This document shows positions 27,300-38,465 of a stretch of 64,000 nt of DNA, in pieces. A program made the translations under genes and the position numbers. Each line of letters opens with the position of its first letter. Within the stretch, counting starts at the first letter, position 1. The notes under the pieces were generated by a model that ran no database searches, was not told the DNA's origin, and was given only the letters and a program-made list of their open reading frames with translations. Source of the DNA: SIAJ01 sp963773845 (lineage in GTDB: Bacteria; Planctomycetota; Planctomycetia; Gemmatales; Gemmataceae); contig CAVZCU010000004.1 of NCBI GenBank assembly GCA_963773845.1, positions 124,001-188,000 on the forward strand, read 5' to 3'.

Positions 27300-29739
27300 C
27301 GCGAAAACAAAAAGTCATGCGAATTCAACAAGGCCCAAGCAAAGTCCTCGGCCGCTTCTCGCGGCGTGGAACGGGCGAACAACTTTCCAGCCGCTGTTTT
27401 CTCTTTGTCGGTCGGGCGTCGGCCCCAAGCAGCAAGACACAGTTCCTCGACGATCTCATCCGGGGTTTTCTTTGCCGCCAGCAAGCGAGCCACGCGGCCG
27501 GACGGGTCCGCGATTTTCTCCTCTATTTCCGGGGCATTCAAGAGGTGTAGACATTGGGCCATGGTCGGCTCGCTGGTTCGACCGCACGCGCATGGGCTCA
27601 GCCGCTCGGATCGACCGAAGATGTCCAGGAAATACGATGGCGCGCGATTGTCCCACAATTCGATGGCCCGCGTCCCACGGGACCGACCCGGAAATTCTTC
27701 GGCGCCGCCGTGACCGCACAAATTGCATCGAGCAGGACTTCGGCCGGCAGCCGGCGAACGCGGTAGTGCGAACCGTATTGCTCATCGTCCTGGTTCGTCG
27801 AGTTTGGCACACTCGACAACTGATACGCCCTCGAATTGAGGATGAGCCTGCACACCGACTTCAGATCGTAGTGGTTTGCGACCAGTGTCCGCGCCAAATA
27901 CTCGAGCAGGGGTTCGTTGGTTGCCGGATTCGTGGATCGCAGATCGTCCTCCGGTTCCACCAGTCCGCGGCCGAAAAAATGCTTCCAAAGACGATTGACC
28001 GCCAGCCGCGCGAACCAGGGATTTTCAGGCTTCGTCAACCAGGCCGCGAGCAACGGCCGCGGATCGCCCGTGGCGTCCGCGGGCAGGGCGGTCCCGCCTG
28101 GCGGGCGGGTCGCGACGCGCCGCTTCGTGCTCGCCACCGTCATTGCGGGCTCGCCCCCGGCGTGATAAACAAGTTCCTCGTCGCCGGACAAGTGCTTGCG
28201 CTTCAGACCCGCGAAATAGCCGGCCAGACCGTAGAAATCGTCTTGTCCCCATCGCTCAAACGGGTGGTGATGACATTGAGCGCATTCGAGACGAACGCCG
28301 AGAAACGCCTGACTGACGGCTCGCGTGATCTCCTCGGTCGTCGCGGACGCCCGATAGAAATTGACCGGCCCATACCGGTGCGATGAACCGCTCGAGGCAA
28401 TGAGTTCCCGCACCCACTCGTCGTAGGGGCGATTGCGCGACATTTGTTCGACCAGCCAACGGTGCATTTCGAACGCGCCGCGGTCGCCGAGCTTGTCACG
28501 ATTGACGAGCAAGATGTCGGCCCATTGCATCGCCCAGAAGGCCGCGTATTCGGGACGGTTGACGATTTTGTCGATCCGCTTTTTCCGCTTTTGGACATCG
28601 CGGTCCGCCAAAAATGCACGGACCTCCTTCGGCCGAGGCAGCGTGCCGATCGCGTCGAGGTACGTGCGGCGGAGAAATGTCGCGTCGTCGGCGCCGTCCG
28701 ACGGCACGATGCCCATCGTCCGCAGTTTGGCCCAAACCAATTCGTCGATTCGGTTGTTGATCGGCAGAGTCGGATAGGGTTTTGGCGCGTCCGGCCTCGG
28801 AACCTGGAAGCGAACGGCGGCGACATGGCCCATGTAGCGAACGGTAATCGCGGCCTCCCCCGGCGCCGCCCCGGTCCGGACCAGGCCCTGGGCATCCACC
28901 TCGGCGACATGGCCGGCGTTACTCGAATAGGCGGCCGCGGCGGTCACGTCGCGCAAGCTGCCGTCCGTGAATACCGCAGTCGCCAGAATCTGTTGTTCCG
29001 CCCGAAGGCCGAGAACGCGTTCGCGGGGGCTGACCCGGATCGACGCAACATCCGGCGCGCCATTTCGTCCGACTGGCATGCCCTGCATGAGCCATTGGCG
29101 AATGACCTCCGCGTCCATGCTATCCAGAGCGATCCGGCGCCCGCCCCCGTGAGCAATTTGCCCCGTGGCCTTGAGCAAGAGCAGGCTATTGTCCGGGGAC
29201 GCGGCGAAGGTCCGCCGGCCGCGCGCCTCCTTCACCAGCGCGTCGTAGTCGGCCGCCGGATCGAATCCGAACACCGAAAGCCGGAATCCATTTTGACCCG
29301 ACGCTTTCCCGTGACACCCGCCGTTGTTGCAGCCGTGCTTGGAGAAAAGCGGCACAATATCATTGGCAAAATGGACGGGCGGGTAAGTCGCAAGCCCATG
29401 GACTTTGATCGCGACGGCTCCTGTCAGACTGCCGTAATGCACATGAACTTGGGCCACGCCGTCGGATTTGGCCAGGATCACAGCTTCGCCGACGGTGACC
29501 ACTTTGGAATTAGAACTCTCGAAGTCACACCAGCGAGTCAGGTCCAACAATTGGCCGGTGCGCGTTCTTCCGGTGACCAGGAGCTGTTGACGCCGGTTGG
29601 ATCCATTCAAGTCGATCGACGCGGGCTCAACTATCAGAGCTTCGACATTCGGTCGAGCGGTGGCGAGGTTGTCTTTGGCGGTCAAGACGCGGCCGGGCAG
29701 GGCAACAACAATCAGAACAAGCGCGAGCAGAGGTCGCAT
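27296..29739 (-). CDS. DUF1549/DUF1553 (PSCyt-type) protein with Ig-like domain, one frame break
   Basis: The signal peptide MRPLLALVLIVVALPG is followed by a bacterial Ig-like module (about residues 35-115) and a cytochrome-like segment containing CNNGGCHG. A second Ig-like part follows, then DUF1549 (RRTYLDAIGTLPRPKEVRAFL, LRRTY to MQWADILLVNR, ECAQCHHHP) and DUF1553 (FARLAVNRLWKHFFGRGLVEP). The last part, with DNRAPSYFLDIFGR, is in another frame; adding one G near 27700-27705 joins them. It is the first gene of a three-gene operon with DUF1501 and the PPC protein. Electron transfer has been proposed for PSCyt proteins, but the function is unproven. Confidence 0.85.
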
Positions 29740-30021
29740 TTCTGAGACGCTCCGAGGTGGTCGACCGCTCCGGCGGGAGTGGAGGCGGGAGTTCCAATGG
29801 CAATCTGGATGGAGTCTAATCGCAATTCATGCTCAACACAAGCGCTCTGAATTCTTCGTCAGCGGAATTGCCCATTCGTCGGCGGCTTAAATGGACACGG
29901 ACTTGTGGAGCGAGACAAGTCGCCCGATCATTTGCGACGGAGTCGCCGAAAGGAACAAACATTTACGCCGCCGCCAAATTGCCATGGCGATCCGCCTCGG
30001 CCACAATTGTCCCCGCTGCGT

Positions 30022-33000
30022 TTATCCGCCCAGGGTGCCGTCATCATCAAAGATCGTCGCTTGCCCCTGATTGTCCGCGAGGCTCGCGTTGGTAACGCTG
30101 AGCAGGTTCAAATAGAACGTCTCGTTCGACTCGGCCAGCATGTCGCCGTTCACTGTGATCGAGATTGTCTGGGACGTGCTTCCCGGCCCAAAGGTGACCG
30201 TTCCGCTCCGGCTGACGTAGTCGCCCGCGGCTGCCGACGCCGTCCCGTCGGCGGTGCTATACGTGACCGCGACGTTCTGCCCGCTCGGCCGGGAGAGCAA
30301 TAGCTTGAAGCTGAGCGTCTTCGTCCCTGCGTTGCCTTCCGCGATCATGGCGTCCGAAATGGTGACGAATGGCGACACGTCATCATTCAGAATGGTGGCG
30401 GTGCCCCGGCTGTCCGCGATCAGGATGCCGACCGGGTTGCTGAGGTTGAGGTAAAACGTTTGATCCGGTTCGTCCAAAGCGTCCCCTAGGATCGGCACGT
30501 CGACGGTCTTTACGGTCTCGCCGGGGGCAAATGTCGCCGTTCCGGATACGCCGACATAGTCGGTTCCCGCGCTCGCGGTCGCGTTGGCAGTTGCGTAGTC
30601 GACCGACACGGGCTCGTCTCGTGGCGCCAACAACCGGATCGTGCGGGTCGCCACGCTGGCCCCACTGTCGCCTTCGGCCACGGTCACGTCGTCGACGACC
30701 AGGCTGTCGTCGTCCTGGATCGTGCCAGTCGCCTGACCGTCGCCGAGCGTGGCGTTCGCGACGTTCGTGAGGTTCAGGTAGAACAATTCGTCGGTTTCGG
30801 GGGATGTGTCCCCGGTAATCGGGACGCTAATGGTTTGGCTAAGGCTGCCGGGACCAAACGTGACGACGCCGCTGCGCGCCTGGTAGTCGGACGCGGACGT
30901 CGCCGTCCCGTCGGCCGTGGCGTACGAGGCGGTAATCGACTTGCCGCTGATACCGGACAGTTTGACCGCAAACGTCAGGTTCTTGGTTCCCGTGTTCCCT
31001 TCGGAGACGGTGGCATCCAGGATCGTCAGCGTGGGCACGGGGTCGTTGTTGTCCACAATGGTCGCGACGCCGGTCGCGTCGGTCAAGACCGCGTTGACGG
31101 GATTCAGCAGCTTCAAGTTGAACGTTTCATTTGCTTCGTTGATCCGGTCGCCGGCGACCAGTACGTCCACGGTCTGAGAAGTTTCGCCCGGGGCAAACGT
31201 GAGAACGCCGCTGACACCGGCGTAATCGGCGCCGCTGCTGGCGGTTCCATTCGACGTGGCATAGTTGACGGTGATCGGGTCGGCGGCCTGTGGGCCAGTC
31301 AGGCTGACCGTGAACGTCGCAATCGAGAGGCCGTCGTCGCCTTCGGTAACCGTCAAGTCATCGACGCGCAGACCCGAGTCGTCGTTCTGGATGCTTCCGG
31401 AAGCGATCGCGTCGCCCAGGATGGCATTGGTCGGGTTGCTCAAATTGACGAGGAACGTCTCGGTCGGCTCGGTGGTTGTGTCGCCGCGGAGAACGACGCT
31501 GATGCCTCGCGACGTCTGGCCCGGGGTGAACGTGACCGTTTGCGTGGATGCGGTGTAATCGGACCCGGCGGTCGCCGTGCCGTCGCTCGTCGTGACGACG
31601 ACGGTAATCGTCTGGGTGCTGGCCGCCGACAGGGTCAGGGTGAAGCCAAGTGACTTGGTCCCGCTGTTCCCTTCGGTCGTGACGGCATCCGCGATGGAGA
31701 CTGCGGGCAACGGATCGTCGTCGATGATGGTGGCGACCGCCTGACTCTCGGCGAGCGTCGCGTTCGTGATGTTAGTCAGATTGAGGAAAAACGACTCGTC
31801 GCCCTCGTCGACGGTGTCGCCGACGACCGGAATGGCGATGGTCGCGACCGTGTTCCCCGCGCCAATGCTGATGGACCCGCTTCGCGGCTGGTAGTCCGCG
31901 TTGGCCGCCGTCGCGGTTCCGTCGGCCGTTGTGTAATAGATGGTGACCGACTGGCCGCTGGGGCGCGACAGGTTGACGGTGAAGACGGCATTTCGGTTTC
32001 CAGAGGCACCTTCCACCACCACCGCGTCGCTGACGGTGACGGCGGGCATCGCATCGTCGTTGGCGATCGTGGCAATGCCCTGAGTGTCGCCAATAATGGC
32101 CCCGTCAGCATTCGTCAGGTTGAGAAGAATCGTTTCGTCCGCTTCCTGACCCTGGTCGCCGATCACGACCACGTTTATGGTTTTCTCGGTTTCTCCGGGG
32201 TCGAATGTCAGAGTGCCGGCCTGCGACATGTAGTCCGACCCCGCGGACGCGGTCCCGTTGGCGGTTGCGAAGTCAACGGTCACGGGGTGATCTCGAGGCG
32301 TCAGCAGTCGCACCGTGAATTGGGCCACGGTGGACCCGCTGTCCCCCTCGGTGACGACCGGATTGTCCACCACCAGGCTGTCGTCGTCCTGGATCGTCCC
32401 GACGGCCAGGTCACCGACGAGCGTGGCATTGGTCGCATTGCTCAGGTTCAGCAGCAGTGTCTCATCGCCTTCCGAATCCGTGTCGCCGGTCACGTTGATC
32501 TTGAGGGTCTGTGTCTGGTTGCCGGCGGAAATGGTGAAGGAACCGGCGGCGGCCGTATAGTCCGATCCGGCAGTCGCCGTGCCGTCGGCCGTGTTGTAGT
32601 TGACCGTGACGGGTTGCCCGCTGACCGCGGACAGGGTGAGCGTGAAGGACAGCGATCGGACCCCGCTGTTGCCTTCGACGACCGTGGCGTCGCTGACGGT
32701 CACCGTCGGGATGGGGTCGGTATCCTCAATGGTTGCGCGCCCCTGAGTGTCGGCGATGGTGGCGTTGATCGCGTTGCTCAGGTTGAGGTAGAAGGCCTCC
32801 GACGCCTCGTTCCGCAGGTCGCCCAGGCCAAGCACGGTCACGATCTTCGTGGTTTCGCCCGGCGCGAAGTTGACGGTCCCGGTCGCCGCAATGTAGTCGC
32901 TGCCGGCCACGGCAGTGTTGTTAGCCGTCGCGTAATTCGCCGTCACTTCGAACGGCACGGCCGCCGATAGGTGGACCGCAAATTCGATTGCGAATGTGCC

Positions 33001-36000
33001 GGAGTCGGTTTCGGTCACCGTGCTGTCGTCAATGGAAATCGACTGGTCGTCGGTCAGGATGGTCCCGACTGCGAGGCCGTCCATCAGGATCGCATTCGTG
33101 GCCGCCGACAATTGCACCGGTACGGTCTCGGATGGTTCGAGGTCGGTGTCGCCGGCGACCGGGACGGTCACGTTGAAACTCGTAGCGCCGGGGGACAGCG
33201 TGAAAGAACCGCTTACCGGGGTGTAGTCGACACCCGCCGTCGCCGTGCCCGTCCCCGTCGCGTAATTCACGGTGACCGGGAAATCACTCGGGCCCGATAG
33301 CGTAACAGGGAAACCGAAGTTTTTCGTCCCGGAATTTCCCTCGACCAACGAGGCGTCCCCAATCGACATGACGGGCAGGGGATCATCGTTCAAGATGGTG
33401 CCGACGCCTTGCCCGTCCGTGGTCAGCGCATTGGCGGCCGAAATGTTGACGAAGAATGTCTCGTTCTGCTCATAGCGCGTCTCGCCCTTGACTGAGACGG
33501 CGGCCGTCTTAGTCATCTCACCCGGTTGGAACGTGACAGTCCCCGTGACTGGCACGTAGTCCGCAGTGGCCGCCGCCGTTCCCGGCGCGGCCGTGTACGT
33601 TACCGTCACCGCGTGAGTGCTGGGCGCCGAGAGCGTCAACGGGAAAGCCGCGGCGACGGTGCCGCTGTTCCCTTCGTTGACCGATACATCGCCGATCGAT
33701 ACCGACCGTTCGTCGTTTTTGATCGTGCCGACCGCCTGGCCGTCGGCGATCGTCGCATTGACTGAGTTGTTCAGATTGACGAAAAGAGTCTCGTCCAGCT
33801 CGTCGTCCACGTCTCCGGAAACGGCGACGACGATTGTCTTTTCGACCTCCCCGGGCTGGAAGATCAGACTGCCAGTCGCGGGCAGGTAGTCCGACCCGCT
33901 GGTGGCCGTCCCGTCCGCCGTCGCGAAATCGACTGTCACCACTTGATCAATCGGGTTCGACAGAAGGACCGGAAATGCGACCATGGTCGAGCCGCTGTTG
34001 CCTTCCGTGATTTCCACGTCGCCAACGCTCAATCGTGGCGGGGTGGGCACCACCATCAACGACCAACCGTCGATCGTCCCGCCGAAAAGGCTCGTGACTT
34101 CGAGGGTCCAGGTCCCCCGCGTTGATTGACTGTCCATGACCGACAGGGGCGTATCCGGACGGAATGTGCCCGTGTACGGTGGACTGCCGCTCGGGAGCGT
34201 GCTTGGGGCCTCGTCCGAAAAGATCGTGCCAACGAAATCGGTCCCTTGCGCTCCGCCGGCCATGGGCACGAGAGAGGACCGGGCCCCCGTCGGCGCGATG
34301 AGTGCGGCGCTCAAGAAGCTGACGTCCGGAGCGCTCAGGTTAATCCGCACGTCCAGGTCGGCGATGCCGAGGTCGTCGGCAACATTCAGGGTGGATCGGG
34401 TCGTCCCGAAAGCGGCCAGGCCCTTGGGTGTGTCGGTCGAATTGAACACTTGCTGGTCGCCCAACGTGAATGCCGCGGTGAACTGGTCCTGGGTCGTTTC
34501 GCCCAGTATGCCGTCAGCGTCTTGGTCCATCAGATTGCCGGCTGGGTCGGCGATCGCCGGCCCCATCACCATCGCATAATTGCCGCGAGTGATTTGGGCG
34601 CCGAACGTGATGTCGAACTTGCGGTCGAATGACCCGGCAACCGGGGTCACACCGGAAATCGCGATCGATCCATTGGGACCGACGAAAGAGGCGATGTCGT
34701 CGACCGCGAACGTCGCGGGGTCGACGGGCTCGTTGAATGCAACCCGGATTTTGGTCACGACGCCGCCCACGCCGCCGGACGGATCGCTGCCCACAATCCG
34801 CGGGCCGTCCAGATCGAGGATCGCCCGCGCAGCGTTCAGCCGTCCGCTGGTCAGAACCCGCCCGTCCAGGCTCGGCAAATAGTCGACCGAATTGAACACC
34901 CGGTCAATTACCTGTTGATAGGTCCAGTCCGGGTGCAGACCGCGAACAAGAGCCACGACGCCGGTGACATGCGGAGTGGCCATCGAAGTTCCGCTGAGCA
35001 AGCCATACTGGTTGTTCGGCAAGGTGCTCAGGATGTCCACGCCCGGTGCCGCGAGATCCACGGACGTCGCCCCGTAATTGGAGAAGGAAGCCAGGCTGTC
35101 GTTGTCGTCCGTGGCGGCGACCGAGATGATGTTGTCCGCGTCGAAGCTCGCTGGGTAGAACCCGAGCCCATCGTTGTCGCTGGTGCTATTGCCGGCCCCG
35201 GCGACGAAGATGTGTCCGAAGTTCGCCGCGTTTTGGATCGCCTCCTGGAACAGCGGGTCAGAGTCCTCGGCGGCCGAGCCGCCGTAACTGTTGTTGGAAA
35301 TCGTGGCGCCGTTCTCAACCGCGTAGTTCAGGCCGCGGATCGCGTTGGCGACCGTACCGTTGCCGGAGGCGTCCAGGAACTTGACCGCCATGATCCGGAC
35401 GTTCCAGTTAATCCCCGTCACACCCAGGTTGTTGTTCCCGACGGCGCCGATCGTCCCGGACACGTGCGTCCCGTGGCTGTGGTCGTCCATGGGATCGCCG
35501 TCGTTATTGGCGAAGTCGTACCCGTGGACGTCGTCCACGTAGCCATTCCCATCATCGTCGATGCCATTGCCGGAAATTTCGCCGGGGTTCACCCACATGT
35601 TGGCAGCGAGATCCGGGTGCGTGTAGTCGACGCCGGTATCGATCACCGCCACGACCGTATTTGGTGAGCCGGTGAACACATTCCACGCCTCGGGGGCGTC
35701 GATGTCCGCATTGGCTGTTCCGCCGGTTTGCCCCGTGTTGTTCCACCCCCACTGCTCGCTGTAGCGGGGATCGTTGGGGGTTTGGTTCACCGACAGCCGG
35801 TAGTTGAATGAGACTTCGCGAACGGCCAGGGTGGACCCCGCGCTCAGCACCGCGTTGGCAGGCGTTGCGCCCGCGCCCAGTTGGACCTCCCACACACCAG
35901 GCACTAGCGCCAGTGGACTCGACGAGACGGCGCCGGGAATGCCAAGCGCGTTCGGGTCGATCGGCCCCGGCTGGATGCGGACGAGAATGCTCGAGGCGTC

Positions 36001-36354
36001 GTACGAAGTGGGATCGACGGTGAGTGCGTTCAGGCCGACGACCGCGGGCACCTCACGGCATTCGAGCGCTTCCACGCGAATGATTCCGCGGGCTTCCGGG
36101 CCTTGCGTTGACTTGCACGCAGGTGTGTAAAGGGCTGACGGCGGAGCATGGGTCGTCCTCGGCGCGGTCCGAGATCCGCGAATGAGTGTGGAAGACGTGC
36201 CGCGACTCAAGCAATGGAGTTCATGGGCAGCGTAATTGAATGAGCAAGGTAAATAAGGACGCGCGTGCCCGCAACAATTTTCTGGCTGATCCCACACGGA
36301 ATTACCGAATTGCGTTGCGGCCAAACTCGGATTGCCGCCGGCACTGAAAATCAT
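30022..36354 (-). CDS. Giant subtilisin-like (S8) protease with P domain and about twelve Calx-beta repeats
   Basis: A 2110-residue frame without interruption. After the N-terminal motif VEALECREVPA come the S8 peptidase domain with Asp239 (VIDTGVDYTHPD), His294 (HSHGTHVSGT) and Ser457 (LSGTSMATPH). A proprotein-convertase P domain follows (TWTLEVTSLFGGTIDGWSLM). The remaining 1300 residues are about twelve Calx-beta modules, each beginning with a VxDxxVxEGNSG-type strand and containing GTATAGSDY and FxPGET-type text. Calx-beta repeats bind calcium and form rod-like surface structures. The true start is uncertain: the first ATG precedes about 90 Arg- and Cys-containing residues with no signal peptide, and a TTG closer to the motif is possible. 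It is probably a cell-surface or secreted protease. Confidence 0.9.
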   Translation of the reverse strand: MIFSAGGNPSLAATQFGNSVWDQPENCCGHARPYLPCSFNYAAHELHCLSRGTSSTLIRGSRTAPRTTHAPPSALYTPACKSTQGPEARGIIRVEALECREVPAVVGLNALTVDPTSYDASSILVRIQPGPIDPNALGIPGAVSSSPLALVPGVWEVQLGAGATPANAVLSAGSTLAVREVSFNYRLSVNQTPNDPRYSEQWGWNNTGQTGGTANADIDAPEAWNVFTGSPNTVVAVIDTGVDYTHPDLAANMWVNPGEISGNGIDDDGNGYVDDVHGYDFANNDGDPMDDHSHGTHVSGTIGAVGNNNLGVTGINWNVRIMAVKFLDASGNGTVANAIRGLNYAVENGATISNNSYGGSAAEDSDPLFQEAIQNAANFGHIFVAGAGNSTSDNDGLGFYPASFDADNIISVAATDDNDSLASFSNYGATSVDLAAPGVDILSTLPNNQYGLLSGTSMATPHVTGVVALVRGLHPDWTYQQVIDRVFNSVDYLPSLDGRVLTSGRLNAARAILDLDGPRIVGSDPSGGVGGVVTKIRVAFNEPVDPATFAVDDIASFVGPNGSIAISGVTPVAGSFDRKFDITFGAQITRGNYAMVMGPAIADPAGNLMDQDADGILGETTQDQFTAAFTLGDQQVFNSTDTPKGLAAFGTTRSTLNVADDLGIADLDVRINLSAPDVSFLSAALIAPTGARSSLVPMAGGAQGTDFVGTIFSDEAPSTLPSGSPPYTGTFRPDTPLSVMDSQSTRGTWTLEVTSLFGGTIDGWSLMVVPTPPRLSVGDVEITEGNSGSTMVAFPVLLSNPIDQVVTVDFATADGTATSGSDYLPATGSLIFQPGEVEKTIVVAVSGDVDDELDETLFVNLNNSVNATIADGQAVGTIKNDERSVSIGDVSVNEGNSGTVAAAFPLTLSAPSTHAVTVTYTAAPGTAAATADYVPVTGTVTFQPGEMTKTAAVSVKGETRYEQNETFFVNISAANALTTDGQGVGTILNDDPLPVMSIGDASLVEGNSGTKNFGFPVTLSGPSDFPVTVNYATGTGTATAGVDYTPVSGSFTLSPGATSFNVTVPVAGDTDLEPSETVPVQLSAATNAILMDGLAVGTILTDDQSISIDDSTVTETDSGTFAIEFAVHLSAAVPFEVTANYATANNTAVAGSDYIAATGTVNFAPGETTKIVTVLGLGDLRNEASEAFYLNLSNAINATIADTQGRATIEDTDPIPTVTVSDATVVEGNSGVRSLSFTLTLSAVSGQPVTVNYNTADGTATAGSDYTAAAGSFTISAGNQTQTLKINVTGDTDSEGDETLLLNLSNATNATLVGDLAVGTIQDDDSLVVDNPVVTEGDSGSTVAQFTVRLLTPRDHPVTVDFATANGTASAGSDYMSQAGTLTFDPGETEKTINVVVIGDQGQEADETILLNLTNADGAIIGDTQGIATIANDDAMPAVTVSDAVVVEGASGNRNAVFTVNLSRPSGQSVTIYYTTADGTATAANADYQPRSGSISIGAGNTVATIAIPVVGDTVDEGDESFFLNLTNITNATLAESQAVATIIDDDPLPAVSIADAVTTEGNSGTKSLGFTLTLSAASTQTITVVVTTSDGTATAGSDYTASTQTVTFTPGQTSRGISVVLRGDTTTEPTETFLVNLSNPTNAILGDAIASGSIQNDDSGLRVDDLTVTEGDDGLSIATFTVSLTGPQAADPITVNYATSNGTASSGADYAGVSGVLTFAPGETSQTVDVLVAGDRINEANETFNLKLLNPVNAVLTDATGVATIVDNNDPVPTLTILDATVSEGNTGTKNLTFAVKLSGISGKSITASYATADGTATSASDYQARSGVVTFGPGSLSQTISVPITGDTSPETDELFYLNLTNVANATLGDGQATGTIQDDDSLVVDDVTVAEGDSGASVATRTIRLLAPRDEPVSVDYATANATASAGTDYVGVSGTATFAPGETVKTVDVPILGDALDEPDQTFYLNLSNPVGILIADSRGTATILNDDVSPFVTISDAMIAEGNAGTKTLSFKLLLSRPSGQNVAVTYSTADGTASAAAGDYVSRSGTVTFGPGSTSQTISITVNGDMLAESNETFYLNLLSVTNASLADNQGQATIFDDDGTLGG

Positions 36355-36972
36355 CAGCGTTCACGGGCCGGTCAAGCTGCTCCCGTCAAAGGTCGCCACT
36401 CTTGGACTGTGGCGAGCGGAGAATTCGCCCGGCGCCACTGCTTGACGGACGCCACCGGCGTTGCAATAGAACGGGGCAGTCCCCCGAACGATCGAATGGA
36501 ATGGCTCCATAAATAGACATTAGCGCGCATGGGGGGATGGAGAAAACGTTGGCCATCTTGGCCCCCTTGGCCGCCTTCCTCCTTTTAACCAGACATTTCC
36601 GCCCATCGACGAGATTGGTCCCAGACGTTTCATTGCAAAGCCGACGTCACCAGGCGATTGGCCAATGGCAATTGTCATGATGGCGTCCGTCAAGCAATGC
36701 CAATCATTGACCGCGCAGCAAAGGCTCCGACTAGCGATTGGGGTCTCGGGTGAAAGATCGGACCGATCCGAGTCGAGATGGGAAGGCGGCGCTGAGTCTG
36801 TCGGATAGCTCAATTAGCAGATGGTTATCGGGTATGACGCTGATGGTCTCATGTTTTTCCGGGAATGCGGTGAGATTATCCCCCCGGCCGGAAGCCGGTA
36901 AAGGAAAATGCGCCGTCGGACTCAACCCAACTTCCGACCGGTGTCATCGCCTTTTCGAGGAGGGAACCTTCC
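36355..36972. other. Gene-free stretch of about 620 bases
   Basis: Between the S8 protease start and the small lipoprotein I see no frame with convincing coding character and no RNA gene. The stretch may contain the promoter of the protease (minus strand, right of 36354) and that of the lipoprotein. A GC-rich inverted piece, CCGGCCGGAAGCCGG, is present near 36885. Nothing else stands out. Confidence 0.4.
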
Positions 36973-37128
36973 ATGTTTTGGCTCCGTTTTGTGCTGCTCG
37001 GGCTGATTCTTATGTCGGCGGGCTGTTGCTGCTGGGGTTCCGGTTCAAATTATGGGCCGGCGGGCGTAGTCGCTTATCCACCGACTGGCGCCGGGTATGC
37101 CGGATCATCCTGTGGTTGCGGTCAGTGA
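36973..37128 (+). CDS. Small Gly/Cys-rich lipoprotein
   Basis: A 51-residue product read from the ATG at 36973, which has AGGAGGGA nine bases upstream. A hydrophobic stretch FVLLGLILM is followed by a lipobox-like SAGC and two further Cys; the rest is Gly, Tyr and Pro rich and ends SSCGCGQ. Signal-peptidase II processing at the Cys would leave about 33 residues. No family recognised. It is convergent with the patatin gene and about 60 bases from it. Confidence 0.65.
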   Translation: MFWLRFVLLGLILMSAGCCCWGSGSNYGPAGVVAYPPTGAGYAGSSCGCGQ

Positions 37129-37184
37129 CGGCCGCCCGGAGGACTCTCCCAGTCCAGTGAGCCGGTCGATACGCGAGACTCATG

Positions 37185-38465
37185 TCATCGCCCGCGCGAC
37201 GCGGGGAGCGGCACATGAGTAAGCCGATTCCCGGTCCGGACGGGCACATCCTCTCCGGGTTTGGCGCCTGGTGGGGTCGCGCGCCACACGTTGCTCGAGC
37301 GAGCCAGTCGCCGGCCGGTCTCGAAAAGCCGGCGCATGTCGGTCGGGTCGAATGAGGTCGACGTGGCCGGGACCGGGACATCCGAGGGTATCGCTGCTTG
37401 CCGATAGTTCATTCCGGTCGCCTGAGCGATGGAATACAGGTGACTCAGATCCCCGCGCGTCTGGGCATACATCAGGGCGGACACCGAACTGGTCACGATC
37501 GAGAGGAACTGGGGGGTTACGGGCTGGGCGTCGCTGTAGAGCTTCCCGGCCACAATCACGTAAACGTTCGACCCGTCGAGCGGGCGCTTGCCGAGGGCGG
37601 CCAGCCGTTCGCGCGGAACCTCGGGCGGACGAAAGAACAGGGACGCCGTCACCCCGCCGTCGACGTGGAGTTCGTCATACTTCCGGCCGTCCACCTCGAC
37701 TGGGATCGAAACTGGCGGTAGCAGTCCGGGCAGGGAGGAGGACGCGAGGAGGACCTTACGGAACAAACTGAGATCTTCGGGTCTTCCGCGGGCGGCGATT
37801 GCCCCCATATCCCAAACCACCAGACGGCGCGAATCCAGGTGGGTGGTGCCAACGTACAGTCGCCGGCCCCTGCGGTGCTCCGTCGCCACCTGCCGTAATA
37901 GCTTGGCGTCAACTGCTTGATCGATCAGCCTCTCTAACGGACGAGAGTCGGCTGCCGAGTCGGAAAGGAGAATGGAAAGGCTCGGCCGGCGGACGAATAC
38001 GTCGCGGTCGGAGAGCCGGGTGTAGAACCATTTCAACTCCGGGTCGCGGCTCGGGCCGAGGAAGGCCAGAGTGCCCACCAGCGCGCCACTGCTGACACCC
38101 GTGACCACGTCAAAATCCGGTCGGGCGCCAGTCTCGGACCACCCGGCCAAGACGCCAGCCGAGTAAGCCCCATACGCTCCGCCGCCTGACAGCACCAGGA
38201 TGTTGAACGAACCCGGAGCGTCCGGCAACGGTCCGTCCGGATGTGAAGTCGCCGTCTGCAAGTCCAGGACGGTGACCATATTGTTTGAAGCGTCGCGATT
38301 CGCCAGACCGGTGACCGGGCCTGGACCGGCGGAACTGCTGCCCGACCCGGTCGGCGACCGGCAGCCAGCCAGGCCGAGAACAACCAGGGCGGCGATCGAC
38401 TGCAGCGGCAGGGCCACGCGAATTCTCCCGGGACCGGCGATTGAATAGCGTCGTAAGCGTAACAT
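37185..38465 (-). CDS. Patatin-like phospholipase lipoprotein
   Basis: A 426-residue protein with a lipoprotein signal (LVVLGLAGC lipobox near residue 35). The patatin fold is clear: oxyanion motif GGGAYGAYSAG, nucleophile GVSSG with catalytic Ser, and the catalytic Asp in VDGGV. These enzymes hydrolyse acyl esters of phospholipids using a Ser-Asp dyad. The length from oxyanion loop to Asp is normal. The C-terminal 120 residues (from about KLYSDAQPV) are less typical and end in a Pro- and Arg-rich tail. Monocistronic; outer-membrane or periplasmic placement is inferred from the lipobox. Confidence 0.85.
   Translation of the reverse strand: MLRLRRYSIAGPGRIRVALPLQSIAALVVLGLAGCRSPTGSGSSSAGPGPVTGLANRDASNNMVTVLDLQTATSHPDGPLPDAPGSFNILVLSGGGAYGAYSAGVLAGWSETGARPDFDVVTGVSSGALVGTLAFLGPSRDPELKWFYTRLSDRDVFVRRPSLSILLSDSAADSRPLERLIDQAVDAKLLRQVATEHRRGRRLYVGTTHLDSRRLVVWDMGAIAARGRPEDLSLFRKVLLASSSLPGLLPPVSIPVEVDGRKYDELHVDGGVTASLFFRPPEVPRERLAALGKRPLDGSNVYVIVAGKLYSDAQPVTPQFLSIVTSSVSALMYAQTRGDLSHLYSIAQATGMNYRQAAIPSDVPVPATSTSFDPTDMRRLFETGRRLARSSNVWRATPPGAKPGEDVPVRTGNRLTHVPLPASRGR

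Noticed and set aside
34915..35667. A 250-codon plus-strand frame inside the S8 protease region
   Set aside because: It runs opposite the catalytic domain, whose three active-site blocks are clear on the minus strand.
36738..37160. A 140-codon open frame over the small lipoprotein gene
   Set aside because: Its text has no protein character, while the 51-codon frame in another phase has a strong ribosome site, a hydrophobic stretch and a lipobox.
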